Assembly (NCBI RefSeq): GCF_036181745.1
Contig: NZ_CP108080.1
Span: forward strand, 8,100,744 to 8,164,743
From: Streptomyces sp. NBC_00259
GTDB lineage: Bacteria > Actinomycetota > Actinomycetes > Streptomycetales > Streptomycetaceae
Direction: 5' to 3'
DNA length: 64,000 nt
Made by a program: the position numbers and the translations under genes. This document shows positions 34,407 to 42,932 of the stretch, one piece after another (position 1 is the stretch's first letter; every line of letters begins with the position of its first letter). A model generated the notes under the pieces. That model had not been told where the DNA came from and did not search any database. It saw only the letters and a program-made list of their open reading frames with translations.

Positions 34407-36092
34407 TCAGCGGCAGATGGCGCCGTAGGCGGGGGATCCGACGAGTTTGGCGTATTTGCCAAGGACGCCGGTGGTGTAGCGCGGGGTGTGGGGTTTCCAG
34501 TGGGCGCGGCGCCGGGCCAGTTCTTCGTCGTCGACGAGGAGGTCGAGGCGGCGGGAGGGCATGTCGAGGCGGATCCGGTCGCCGTCGGCGACCAGGGCGA
34601 TGGGGCCTGCGGTGGCTGCTTCGGGGGCGATGTGGCCGACACACAAACCGGTGCTGCCGCCGGAGAAGCGCCCGTCGGTGAGCAGGAGCAGGTCTTTGCC
34701 CAGACCGGCGCCTTTGATGGCACCAGTGACGGCGAGCATCTCCCGCATTCCGGGGCCCCCTTTGGGGCCTTCGTAGCGGATGACGGCGACGTCGCCGGGG
34801 TGCAAGGTGCCTGCGGTGAGGGCGTCCATGGCCTCTTGCTCGCCGTCGAAGACACGAGCGGTGCCTTCGAAGACCTGGGAGTCGAAGCCGGCGCTCTTGA
34901 CGACCGCGCCCTCGGGGGCGAGGGAGCCATGGAGGATCGTCAGCCCGCCGGTCGGGTGTAGCGGACTGCTCAGCGGGTGGATGACCTTCCCGTCTGGTTC
35001 CGGTGGAGCAACAGCCGTCAGGTTGTCCGCGACCGTCCTGCCGGTAACGGTCAGGCAGTCCCCATGCAGCAGACCGGCGTCGAGCAGGGTCTTCATCACC
35101 ACGGGCACGCCGCCGATGCGGTCCAGGTCGGTCATCACGTACCGACCGAAGGGCTTCACGTCGGCCAGGTGCGGGGTGCGGTCGGCGATCCTGTTGAAGT
35201 CGTCGAGGACCAGGTCGACTCCGGCCTCGTGGGCGATCGCGAGCAGGTGCAGGACGGCGTTGGTCGAGCCGCCCAGCGCCATGACCACGGCGATCGCATT
35301 CTCGAACGCCTCGCGGGTCATGATCTGCCGCGTGGTGACTCCAGTGTCGACCAGCTTCACGACGGCCTGTCCGGAGCGGCGCGCCAGCTCATCGCGGCGC
35401 GGGTCAGGGGCAGGCGGGGAGGCGCTTGCGGGCAGCGACATACCCAGAGCCTCGGCGGCGCTGGCCATGGTGTTGGCGGTGTACATCCCTCCGCAGGCGC
35501 CCTCGCCCGGGCAGGCGTGCCGCTCGATCGCGTCGAGTTCCTCTCGGCTGATCCGGCCCAGAGCGCACGCCCCGACCCCTTCGAAGGCGTCGATGATGGT
35601 CAGGTCCCGTCCATGCAGGCGGCCGGGCAGGGTCGAGCCCGCGTAGACAAAGACGGCTGCCACATCCAGGCGGGCGGCGGCCATGAGCATCCCCGGCAGC
35701 GACTTGTCACATCCCGCCAGCAGCACCACGCCGTCCAGCCGCTCGGCGAACATCACCGTCTCCACCGAGTCCGCGATGACCTCCCGGCTGACCAGCGAGG
35801 CACGCATCCCCTCGTGCCCCATCGAGATGGCGTCGGAGACCGAGATCGTGCCGAACTCCAGCGGGAAGCCGTCTGCCTCGCGCACGCCGTCCTTGCCGGC
35901 CTGGGCCAGGCGATCCAGCGACAGATTGCACGGCGTGATCTCGTTCCAGGATGAGGCGATCCCGATCTGTGGCTTGTCAAAGTCCGCATCGGTCATCCCC
36001 ACGGCACGTAGCATCGCTCGCGCACCCGCACGCTCATAGCCGTCAGTGACATCCCTGCTCCGCGGCTTACGGTCAGTCGCTCTCTCAGACAC
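34407..36092 (-). CDS. ilvD: Dihydroxy-acid dehydratase (IlvD/Edd family)
   Basis: The 561-aa product has the Fe-S cysteines of the family: SSWNEITPCN (near residue 56), GCDKSLPGM (near 125) and CPGEGACGGMYTANTMA (near 196), plus the C-terminal SGGSTGLCVGHIAPEA. In branched-chain amino acid synthesis it converts dihydroxy-acids to keto-acids; close relatives dehydrate sugar acids. I chose the GTG at 36092 with AGGG eight bases upstream; longer starts add a Cys/Arg-rich leader absent from the family. It stands alone, away from other ilv genes and near a telomere, so it is probably an accessory paralogue. Confidence 0.9.
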   Translation of the reverse strand: MSERATDRKPRSRDVTDGYERAGARAMLRAVGMTDADFDKPQIGIASSWNEITPCNLSLDRLAQAGKDGVREADGFPLEFGTISVSDAISMGHEGMRASLVSREVIADSVETVMFAERLDGVVLLAGCDKSLPGMLMAAARLDVAAVFVYAGSTLPGRLHGRDLTIIDAFEGVGACALGRISREELDAIERHACPGEGACGGMYTANTMASAAEALGMSLPASASPPAPDPRRDELARRSGQAVVKLVDTGVTTRQIMTREAFENAIAVVMALGGSTNAVLHLLAIAHEAGVDLVLDDFNRIADRTPHLADVKPFGRYVMTDLDRIGGVPVVMKTLLDAGLLHGDCLTVTGRTVADNLTAVAPPEPDGKVIHPLSSPLHPTGGLTILHGSLAPEGAVVKSAGFDSQVFEGTARVFDGEQEAMDALTAGTLHPGDVAVIRYEGPKGGPGMREMLAVTGAIKGAGLGKDLLLLTDGRFSGGSTGLCVGHIAPEAATAGPIALVADGDRIRLDMPSRRLDLLVDDEELARRRAHWKPHTPRYTTGVLGKYAKLVGSPAYGAICR

Positions 36093-36551
36093 GACAGCCA
36101 CCCTGTTCTTGAGGCGTCGGCTTATGGCGTCCACCAGCCTGCCGCAGGCAGGCCAGCACCGCATCACAGCGCCGCAGCAAGCCAGCCGATGGCAGCGAAT
36201 GTGGCATCCTTCCGGCGGATTGGTCGTTTCACTGCCCATGACGTGCACTTACGCTTGGCTTGCGCGCATCGGCTGGGGAACGGGTACCGCTCCGGCCGCA
36301 GTGTCCGGCGACTGGCCTGCGGCCAGTTCCTGCAAGAGCCGCACGACTACAGACCGCCATCATTGCGTCAGCAACGCCGCCTCAGCGGCAGGGCCGCGCA
36401 CCGCAGCCACCTTCTCGACGATGTCCTCTACGACCCCAGCCGGTCTTCAAGCCCGAGGTGATCGAGATGCCGGCTCCCCGTAGCAGTGCGTACACACCCG
36501 AGCTCGTGTGCACGTCCAGCGTCAGCGCCATCCTTGATCTTGCGTGGGTAT
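36093..36551. other. No gene recognised; dehydratase promoter side
   Basis: About 460 bases. A rightward reading 36461-36540 (VIEMPAPRSSAYTPELVCTS) runs into the IS605-type hairpin and is truncated there. I see no full gene on either strand. Confidence 0.4.
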
Positions 36552-36569
36552 CCCCGGCTTCAGCCGGGG
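36552..36569. repeat. IS605-type left-end hairpin, second element
   Basis: Arms CCCCGGCT and AGCCGGGG pair around TC. It matches in form the hairpin at 29103-29118 and precedes a tnpB start by about 120 bases. Confidence 0.65.
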
Positions 36570-36673
36570 AGGGGAACGCATCCTTGGTGCGGAGGCGCGA
36601 AGCGCCGGAGTTCTCTTCGTTGTCAGTGGCCTCCGCTAGGTTGATCACACATTGGCCGAAGGGGGTGGGTCGG

Positions 36674-36780
36674 GTGATCCGTGCGTACAAGTTCCTCATG
36701 CGGCCCACCGTTGGCCAGATGGTCGCGCTCGGCGAGATGCTGCGGGATCACTGCTCCCGGTCGCCACGCTCGTCGAGCGA
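36674..36780 (+). pseudogene. tnpB N-terminal relic, second IS605-type element
   Basis: GTG 36674 opens IRAYKFLMRPTVGQMVALGE and MLRDHCS, matching the start of the tnpB at 29646 (HRAYKFLLRPTIRQAAALGE). Homology stops after about 30 codons, next to the tatB stop codon. Confidence 0.8.
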
Positions 36781-36788
36781 ACCAGCCG

Positions 36789-37124
36789 CTACACCGCCAT
36801 TGGGCGGGGACGGCTGTCTCCCTCATCGGCCTGCCCGTTGAGGCTGGGGGATTGTGTGATCTCGCGCAGGTCAGCCTCGTCCTCGGCTCTGGAGAGTGCT
36901 TGTTGGGCCAGTGCTCGCGGGTGGAAGTCGCCGGGTTGGAGATCGGAGAATTCCGGGCCGAGTTCTTGGCGGATCTCGTTCTGGGCGCTGTCGGAGAAGG
37001 AGCGGACCTTGCGCAGGAGAGCGGATGTCTCGGAGATCGCCTTGGGGAGTTTGTCCGGGCCGAGGACGACGATGGCGATCACGAAGATGGTGAGGATCTC
37101 GAGTGGGCCTATGTCGAAGAACAT
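36789..37124 (-). CDS. tatB: TatB-like Sec-independent translocase subunit
   Basis: The 111-aa product starts MFFDIGPLEILTIFVIAIVV: a short N-terminal transmembrane helix, the GP hinge (LGPDKLP), then an amphipathic helix and charged tail. The Glu at position 9 and the longer tail favour TatB over TatA. It is last in a leftward tatA-tatC-tatB group with a 24-base gap after tatC. TatB with TatC forms the receptor for twin-arginine signal peptides at the membrane. Confidence 0.88.
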   Translation of the reverse strand: MFFDIGPLEILTIFVIAIVVLGPDKLPKAISETSALLRKVRSFSDSAQNEIRQELGPEFSDLQPGDFHPRALAQQALSRAEDEADLREITQSPSLNGQADEGDSRPRPMAV

Positions 37125-37148
37125 GTGTGGCCTCCTGGGCGGTGCGGT

Positions 37149-38033
37149 TCACGAGCGGGTGTCGGCTGGGTGGCTGTGGTCCGGCTCGTGGGGGGTGGGG
37201 AGCGGCGAGGGCTCGTCGGGGCTGAGGCCGGCCGCGTTCTTGCGGGCGCGGCGGCGGTCGTTGGCCCAGGAGAGGGCGCAGGCGGCCAGATACAGGGCGG
37301 TGATGGGTCCGGCGAGTGCGAGCATGCTGAGCGGGTCGCTGCTGGGTGTGGCGATGGCGGCGAACACCGTGATGCCGATGAGCATGTGCCGCCACCAGCC
37401 GGTCATGCGGGCGGCGCTGAGGATGCCGGCGAGGTTGAGCATGATGAGGAGCAGGGGGAGTTCGAAGGAGAGTCCGAAGACGACGACCATGCGGGTGGCG
37501 AGGTCGAGGAAGTCGTCGATGGGCAGGATGTTGGTGGCCTGGTCGGGGGCGAAGGAGATCAGTACCCGTGCTGTGGTGGGCAGGACGGCGTAGGCGAATG
37601 CGGCCCCGGTCAGGAAGAGGGGGATGCCGGTGGCGAGGAAGGCGAGGGTGTACTTCTTCTCACCGCGGTGCAGCCCCGGGGCGAGAAAGGCCCACAGCTG
37701 GTAGAGCCAGACGGGGCTCGCGCCGATGAGACCGGCGGTCAGCGACACCTTCAGGGCGAGGGTGACGGGCGAGAGCAGGCCGTTGGTGGCGATGACACCG
37801 CATCGCCCCGAGGCCGTCGTGCCCTCCTCCACGGTGGTGCAGCCCGGTAGGGGTGCGATGACGAGGTCGATCAGCTGCTTGTAGAACAGCCCCGCGACGA
37901 CGGTCGTCACGATGACTGCGCCGATCGCCTTCACCAGGCGGCTGCGCAGTTCGCGGAGGTGGCCCGCCAGGGGCATGTGCCCCTGGGGAGCCTGGCGTGC
38001 GGTCTCGGGGGCTTGGGATATGGCGGTGAGCAC
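37149..38033 (-). CDS. tatC: TatC twin-arginine translocase channel subunit
   Basis: The 294-aa polytopic protein shows the TatC hallmarks: MPLAGHLRELRSRLVKA before helix 1, conserved SPVWLYQLWAFLAPGL, EKKY, and six hydrophobic helices ending in LSMLALAGPITALYLAA. The GTG start lies behind GAGG. It lies between tatA and tatB. Streptomyces normally has its essential tatAC elsewhere with tatB unlinked, so a compact three-gene set in this region looks like a second, accessory translocase. Confidence 0.93.
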   Translation of the reverse strand: MLTAISQAPETARQAPQGHMPLAGHLRELRSRLVKAIGAVIVTTVVAGLFYKQLIDLVIAPLPGCTTVEEGTTASGRCGVIATNGLLSPVTLALKVSLTAGLIGASPVWLYQLWAFLAPGLHRGEKKYTLAFLATGIPLFLTGAAFAYAVLPTTARVLISFAPDQATNILPIDDFLDLATRMVVVFGLSFELPLLLIMLNLAGILSAARMTGWWRHMLIGITVFAAIATPSSDPLSMLALAGPITALYLAACALSWANDRRRARKNAAGLSPDEPSPLPTPHEPDHSHPADTRS

Positions 38034-38071
38034 GAGCAGACCTCGGTTCCTTCCTCAGGCGCCGTTGGGCG

Positions 38072-38350
38072 TCAGCGCGGGGCGAAGGCGTCCTGGGAAT
38101 GGGCCGTGGCGGTGGTCTCCTGCGGCCCGCGCGCCGGAGCGATCTGGCCGGCGGAGTCGGCCTGCGTGGGGGAGGGGCCTTGGGCGGTGGCCTCGTCCTC
38201 GCGGTCGCGCATGGCCTTGGTCTCGCTCTTGAGGATGCGCATGGACTGCCCGAGCGAGCGCGCCATGCCGGGCAGGCGCTTGGCGCCGAAGAGCAGGACC
38301 AGAACGACGAGGATGAGCAGGACCTCGGGTGCTCCGAGTTTGCCGAACAT
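38072..38350 (-). CDS. tatA: TatA twin-arginine translocase pore subunit
   Basis: The 92-aa product has an N-terminal membrane helix (LGAPEVLLILVVLVLLFGA), the FGAKRLP hinge and the amphipathic segment GMARSLGQSMRILKSE, followed by a polar tail. ATG 38350 follows GAAAGG; the upstream open frame is spurious. It lies 38 bases before tatC. A damaged copy of the 5' end and upstream DNA lies at 9106-9330. Confidence 0.92.
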   Translation of the reverse strand: MFGKLGAPEVLLILVVLVLLFGAKRLPGMARSLGQSMRILKSETKAMRDREDEATAQGPSPTQADSAGQIAPARGPQETTATAHSQDAFAPR

Positions 38351-38593
38351 GCTGTATGCCTTTCGTCTCCGGAGCGGTGAATCACTCCGTCGTGGGGTGG
38401 GGTATACGGGAAGGGGCAGGGGAGCGCTGTTGCGCGGCAAAGTCGCTGTCACGCGAAAGGCTTTGTCGGCGTCCAGACGTCCGTGAGGACGAGGTGGCCG
38501 CGAGCTCGAGGCGACCGAGCGGCCCGGCTTGGAGGTGAGCCACTGGGCCGCCCCACCGAGCGCGGGCATGTGCCGTCGGGCGGACACGGTCGT

Positions 38594-39916
38594 CTAGCGG
38601 AGCGACCGGAAGCCCGCGCGAAGCTCTTCTGTAAAGAGTTTCGGCTGTTCCCAGGCCGCGAAGTGCCCGCCCTTGTCGGGCTTGTTGTAGTGGATGAGGT
38701 GGGGATATGCCTGCTCGGCCCAGCTCTTGGGGGCCTGGTAGATCTCGTCGGGGAAGACGCTCACGGCGACCGGGATGGAGACGCCCTTGGCGGCGACGAT
38801 GGGGAACTTGTTCTCCCAGTAGAGACGGGACGCAGAAATCGCCGTGTTCGTCAGCCAGTAGAGCGTGATGTTGTCGAGGACATCATCCCTCGTAAGGCCT
38901 CCGGGGTGTCCGGCGAAGGCCCGGGAGATCAGTTCCAGACTGCGCCCATCGTGGTCGAGCATGAAGGCCGCCAAGCCGACGGGTGAATCTGTCAGCCCGG
39001 TCAGCGTCTGCGGGCGCGTCCCCATGATGCGGGCGTATCCGATGTGCTTGTACAAGAAGTCCAGCTGCTCGCAGGCGCGCTTCTCCTCGTCGGAGAGACC
39101 GGCGGGCAGCGGGTTGCCGGACCGGATCGCCTTGTCGATGTCGGGCGGAACCGCACCGGGCAGGCTGGAGTGAATGCCGAGCAGCCCCGCAGGCGCCTGC
39201 ACAGCCATGAGATCCGTGATGAGCGCACCCCAGTCGCCGCCCTGGGCCACAAACTTTGTGTATCCCAGGCGCTTCATCAGCACTGCCCAGGCGCGCGCGA
39301 TGCGGTCGGGGCCCCAGCCGGTCGTGGTCGGCTTGCCCGAGAACCCGTAGCCGGGCATCGACGGAATCACCACATGGAAGGCGTCGGAGGCGTCTCCGCC
39401 GTGTGCTGTGGGGTTGGTGAGCGGTTCGATGATCTTCAGTTGCTCGATGACCGAGCCGGGCCAGCCGTGCGTGACGATGAGCGGCAGAGCGTTCTCGTGC
39501 TTCGAGCGGACGTGGATGAAGTGGATGTCCAGCCCGTCGATCTCGGTGATGAACTGCGGCAGGGCGTTCAGCTTTGCCTCGACCTTGCGCCAGTCGTACT
39601 CCGACGCCCAGTAGCGCGCGAGCTCCTGCATCGTCTCGAGCGGCACGCCCTGCGAGTGGTCCGCGACGGTCTCGTGCTCGGGCCAGCGTGTGGACACGAT
39701 GCGCCGGCGGAGGTCGACCAGGTCCCGCTCCGGGACGCGGATGCGGAATTTGCGGATGCTCCCGTCCGCTGCCGGATGGAGGCCGGCTCCCCTGTCGGCT
39801 GCTGCGGCCAACTGGGCGGGGAACAGGCCGAAGGAACCCGCGACCGCGACGGCCGTCGCAGCGGCCGAGGTGGAAAGAAATGTCCGTCGGGAGTGCGGCG
39901 GGAACATTTCGGACAT
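38594..39916 (-). CDS. Epoxide hydrolase with twin-arginine signal peptide
   Basis: The 440-aa product starts with a Tat signal: SRRTFLS at residues 9-15, a hydrophobic Ala/Val/Gly run, and AQLAAAA as a cleavage region near 35. The mature part is an epoxide-hydrolase N-terminal domain plus alpha/beta-hydrolase: oxyanion motif HGWPGS, nucleophile elbow QGGDWG (Asp), and the catalytic His in KGGHFAAWE. AGGAGG precedes ATG 39916. Microsomal-type epoxide hydrolases open epoxides to diols; the signal predicts folded export. It lies beside the tatA-C-B set in the same direction and is divergent from a LysR gene. Confidence 0.92.
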   Translation of the reverse strand: MSEMFPPHSRRTFLSTSAAATAVAVAGSFGLFPAQLAAAADRGAGLHPAADGSIRKFRIRVPERDLVDLRRRIVSTRWPEHETVADHSQGVPLETMQELARYWASEYDWRKVEAKLNALPQFITEIDGLDIHFIHVRSKHENALPLIVTHGWPGSVIEQLKIIEPLTNPTAHGGDASDAFHVVIPSMPGYGFSGKPTTTGWGPDRIARAWAVLMKRLGYTKFVAQGGDWGALITDLMAVQAPAGLLGIHSSLPGAVPPDIDKAIRSGNPLPAGLSDEEKRACEQLDFLYKHIGYARIMGTRPQTLTGLTDSPVGLAAFMLDHDGRSLELISRAFAGHPGGLTRDDVLDNITLYWLTNTAISASRLYWENKFPIVAAKGVSIPVAVSVFPDEIYQAPKSWAEQAYPHLIHYNKPDKGGHFAAWEQPKLFTEELRAGFRSLR

Positions 39917-40284
39917 GGTGAACCTCCTGGGGGATACGACTTCGCCGTGCAAGGGGTGGGGCGAGCGGGCTTTCGGACGACAGCTGATCCGTCGTGTCGG
40001 TAGGCCCTGTGAACGGGCGCGGATGCACGGCTGCCGGTGCAGCCGATGCACGTCAGCGTCCGCAGGTCCGCGAGGGGTGAGGCTGCGGGAGCCGATGTGC
40101 GCCGTCACCTCTCTTACGGTGCGCGAAATGAGACAAAAGGTCCATTTAGTTATTCTTGGCAGATTGAGAAGAATGTCTGAACCGTGGGCCTGGAGGGCGG
40201 GCTGCCCGCAGCGTGGGGCCGCGGCCCCTCGCCCGATAGAAGGCTATGCTTGATTATTCAGGGGCGATGCATAAGGAAATCTTC
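39917..40284. promoter_or_regulatory. Divergent epoxide hydrolase / LysR control region
   Basis: About 370 bases between divergent starts. The stretch 40100-40165 has CACCTCTC, TACGGTGCG and TTTAGTTATT, closely resembling 2830-2885 upstream of SDR copy A. A LysR-regulated promoter is likely. No coding frame is credible here. Confidence 0.5.
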
Positions 40285-41238
40285 ATGCTAGATGTGAGAC
40301 GACTCCGGATCCTGCACTACCTGTCCACCTACGGCACGGTCGCGGCCGCGGCGCAGGCGCTGCATCTGACCGCTCCGGCCATTTCCCAGCAACTCGCGGC
40401 GCTGGAACGGGAAGTGGGGCTGCCTGTCGTGGAGAAGCAGGGGCGTACCCTGCGCCTGACCCATGTCGGTGAGCTGCTGGTGTCCCACGCCGACATCGTG
40501 CTGAGTGATCTGGCGGCCGCCGAGTCCGATCTGGAGGCCATCCGGGGTGGCGGTCACGGCATCGTCCGCGTCGCCGCCTTCGCCTCCGCGGCCCGCACGT
40601 TGATCGCTCCGCTCTGGAAGCGCATCCTCGGTACGGGGGAAGAGGCCGACGTCTCGCTGATGCTGGAGCTCGTCGAGCAGGAGCCCGACGCGGCCCTGGA
40701 GGCGTTGCGCCGCCGGGACGTCGATCTGGCCGTCGTCCACGGCTACACGGTTCTGCCGCGGGACTTCCCCACCGGGTGCGAGCAGGCCAAGCTCCTTGAG
40801 GAACCTGTCCTGCTCGCGCTCCACCCCGATCACGCCGCCCGCATGGGAATCGGGCCGGGTGAGCCCGTGGATCTGGCGCGCCTTTCCGACAGCTCCTGGC
40901 TCACGCCGGGCCCGGAGACGTCCTGTTACGAGATGATCCAGCGGGCCTGCGGTGCGGCCGGATTCGTTCCGGCCATCCGGTCCCGCAGCAGCGACTTCTC
41001 CGTGCTGGCGGCGTTGGTTGCCGCTGGGGCGGGAGCGGCCCTGCTGCCCCGCATGACTCTCCCGGACGCGACGCCGGGGCCGATCAGTCTGCATCCCCTC
41101 CTGCACCCCGTGACCCGCACGGTGTACACCGTCAGCCGCAGCGGCACGTCCCGGCGCCCCGACATCCGCCACCTCGGGGAGCTCCTGCAGCAGGCAGCAG
41201 CCGAAACCACGGCGACCCTGCAGGAGGACCACGGCTGA
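40285..41238 (+). CDS. LysR-family regulator beside epoxide hydrolase
   Basis: The 317-aa product has an N-terminal HTH (residues 1-62, LSTYGTVAAAAQALHLTAPA then ISQQLAALE) and a type 2 periplasmic-binding-fold effector domain. ATG 40285 follows AAGGAAA; upstream in-frame starts lack a ribosome site. Divergence from the exported epoxide hydrolase makes that gene, and possibly the tat operon behind it, the likely target. It is not close to the LysR at 7053. Confidence 0.92.
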   Translation: MLDVRRLRILHYLSTYGTVAAAAQALHLTAPAISQQLAALEREVGLPVVEKQGRTLRLTHVGELLVSHADIVLSDLAAAESDLEAIRGGGHGIVRVAAFASAARTLIAPLWKRILGTGEEADVSLMLELVEQEPDAALEALRRRDVDLAVVHGYTVLPRDFPTGCEQAKLLEEPVLLALHPDHAARMGIGPGEPVDLARLSDSSWLTPGPETSCYEMIQRACGAAGFVPAIRSRSSDFSVLAALVAAGAGAALLPRMTLPDATPGPISLHPLLHPVTRTVYTVSRSGTSRRPDIRHLGELLQQAAAETTATLQEDHG

Positions 41239-41741
41239 CGGCGCCGTCGCGCTTGCGCGGCGAGGCGTCCGGCGCACCCACTGAACAGCACATAGATGGG
41301 TGCTCCCGGTCGCGGCTTTCCTCTTTTGCCGGGTACTTGTCCTGGTGGCTGCGTTGTTCCGGGTTCATGGCGCGGGTGCTGGGGGATGGTGTTGCGGGCA
41401 AGTCCTGCCGCGGTGATGACGTTTTTACGGTGGTGAGACCGGCTGGGTGCGGGCGCGGTAGGTGCCGCGGGATGTGGTGATTGCGGGCCCCCTGAAGCGG
41501 CGGACTCTGCTCCGGGGCGGTCTAGCTTGTGTCTTTCAACCGCTGGCGCTACTGGCCGCTGTCTCGGGACCCGCCGTCCGCAGCCCAGCCGTCGTGCCCC
41601 CCGGGGGACACCGGACGTCGCCCCGGTCGGCAGGCCATGGCGGCCGAAGTGCCCGGATCAGGTTCCGGGCCAGGCTCCGGCGCCTGATCCGCCGCCAGTC
41701 ATCCAGATTGACTCGCCCCCATCCCGATCCAAGGAGAAGCC
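41239..41741. other. No gene recognised
   Basis: About 500 bases with a mildly lower-GC stretch near 41280-41430. Reading frames on both strands are short and lack family motifs. AAGGAGAAGCC at its right edge is the ribosome site of the truncated isochorismatase-like gene. Confidence 0.45.
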
Positions 41742-41789
41742 ATGACCGAGACCTACGACCCCCGCCGCACCGCGGTCCTGCTGGTCGAC
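41742..41789 (+). pseudogene. Isochorismatase-like gene start, truncated by a TnpB element
   Basis: ATG 41742 behind AAGGAG opens TETYDPRRTAVLLVD, the start of an isochorismatase-family hydrolase including the catalytic Asp. Homology ends at 41789, where the TnpB-type element begins. The rest of the gene is not found nearby. Confidence 0.65.
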
Positions 41790-41802
41790 CGTTCACTGAG
41801 TT

Positions 41803-42020
41803 TCAACGAATGTCAGTGATTCGCCCATTACTGGGCGAAGGTCCCCGTCTCGCTTGATCCCGGGAGGATCGCTGCGGGGTAGACGCTTCACTGCCACCTG
41901 CCCCGCGAGGCGGGGTCTTACGGTCGGCTCCGCGTCCGTTTGCCGTCTCCGGGCCACTCCCGGCGACGTGCCGCTTCACCAGAGCGGCGAGGTTGAGTGC
42001 TGCGTTTTCGACGCTCGGTG
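41803..42020 (-). pseudogene. TnpB C-terminal relic (third TnpB type)
   Basis: Read leftward the sequence gives ENAALNLAALVKRHVAGSG, PETANGRGADRKTPPRGAGG and a tail ending SNGRITDIR-stop. The N-A-A-x-N-L block follows the last RuvC motif, and the long basic tail is typical of Streptomyces TnpB. The DNA also forms hairpins (CGCCCAT / ATGGGCG and CCCCGC / GCGGGG types), as expected where the omega RNA overlaps the 3' end. The N-terminal 90% is missing. Confidence 0.7.
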
Positions 42021-42055
42021 AGGCTGTCGCACAGCTGCTTGCCTCCAGTCGTCAG

Positions 42056-42140
42056 GGGCTGGTCTGGGCCTTCAGGCGGAAGATCTTGTTTATGTTGTGC
42101 ACGGTGCCGACAAGTTTGATCTCGGTGTCGACCGCGTCGT
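42056..42140 (-). pseudogene. DDE transposase C-terminal scrap
   Basis: The leftward reading VDTEIKLVGTVHNINKIFRL ends at a stop at 42056. It resembles the final helix of IS5/IS1182-like transposases (TVHNIxKLxR). Only about 28 codons remain. Confidence 0.5.
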
Positions 42141-42212
42141 TTCCGGGCGGTGGAGCTGACGTCCGAATCGTTGGAAGAGCTGGGCGAATCCGGGCTTCAC
42201 CCTCGACTCGGG

Positions 42213-42929
42213 TCAGGTGTCGCTCTCCCGGGCGGGGGCGCCGCCGGTGGCGAGTCTCATAAGCGGTGTGTCGAAGTCGACGGCGGCGATGGTGTGTTCG
42301 GCACGGGTTGCGTTTCCGCCGAAGGTGTGCCGATAGCCGGACCAGGCGCGGTCGGCGATGGTGTGGCCGACCCCGCTGGCCATCAGAGCCGTGAGTTCGG
42401 TTGTCGCGCGGTCGATGCGCTGTCCGAGCGTTGGCGCGCTCCAGTCCTCGGGTGCGGCGAAGACCGATGTCGGGACGGTGAGTGCGCGCAGGTAGGCGAA
42501 CAGGGGGCGGAGCTGGTCTTCGACGACCAGTGCGTGACGGCTACTGCCGGCCGTCGCGGACAGCAGGGCTGGTTTCGCGACGATGAGGTCGGTGTCGAGA
42601 ATGTCGAAGAACGACTTGAACAGGCCGCTCACACCGGCGGTGTAGACCGGGGTGGCGGCGATCAGGCCGTCCGCGGCAGCGAGGTCCCGGATCGCCGGCT
42701 GGAGGCGCTCGCCGGGGTGCCCGGAGACGATTGCCTGCGCGATGTCGACGGCGAGCGGGCCGAGTTCGATGACGTGGGTTGCTGCGGCGTGTCCTTGTTC
42801 GCGAAGCGAGGTGACGGTCTTGTGCGCGATGCGGTCGGCGAGCAGCCGGGACGAGGAGGGGTCGCTGGTTCCCCCGCTGACGACCACGAGGGTGAGGGGG
42901 CTGTCCGATGGGCGTGTGGTGTCGGCCAT
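42213..42929 (-). CDS. NAD(P)H-dependent FMN reductase
   Basis: The 238-aa flavodoxin-fold reductase has the phosphate loop SGGTSDPSSSRLLADR (about residue 18) and TPVYTAGVSGLFKSFFD (about 92) typical of FMN reductases. Four bases separate it from the upstream luciferase-like monooxygenase, so they form an operon. The layout matches the CE1759/CE1758-type pairs I know, in which the reductase supplies reduced FMN to the monooxygenase. Confidence 0.92.
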   Translation of the reverse strand: MADTTRPSDSPLTLVVVSGGTSDPSSSRLLADRIAHKTVTSLREQGHAAATHVIELGPLAVDIAQAIVSGHPGERLQPAIRDLAAADGLIAATPVYTAGVSGLFKSFFDILDTDLIVAKPALLSATAGSSRHALVVEDQLRPLFAYLRALTVPTSVFAAPEDWSAPTLGQRIDRATTELTALMASGVGHTIADRAWSGYRHTFGGNATRAEHTIAAVDFDTPLMRLATGGAPARESDT

Positions 42930-42932
42930 GGG

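Noticed and set aside
36461..36551. Possible RiPP precursor (EMPAPRSSAYTPELVCTSSV)
   Set aside because: It has no clear start, no maturation genes nearby, and runs into an IS605-type hairpin; more likely a truncated gene end.
41803..41930. Stand-alone structured RNA with several hairpins
   Set aside because: On the minus strand the same bases encode a coherent TnpB C-terminus to a stop, so the structure is best explained as the overlapping omega-RNA region of that relic.
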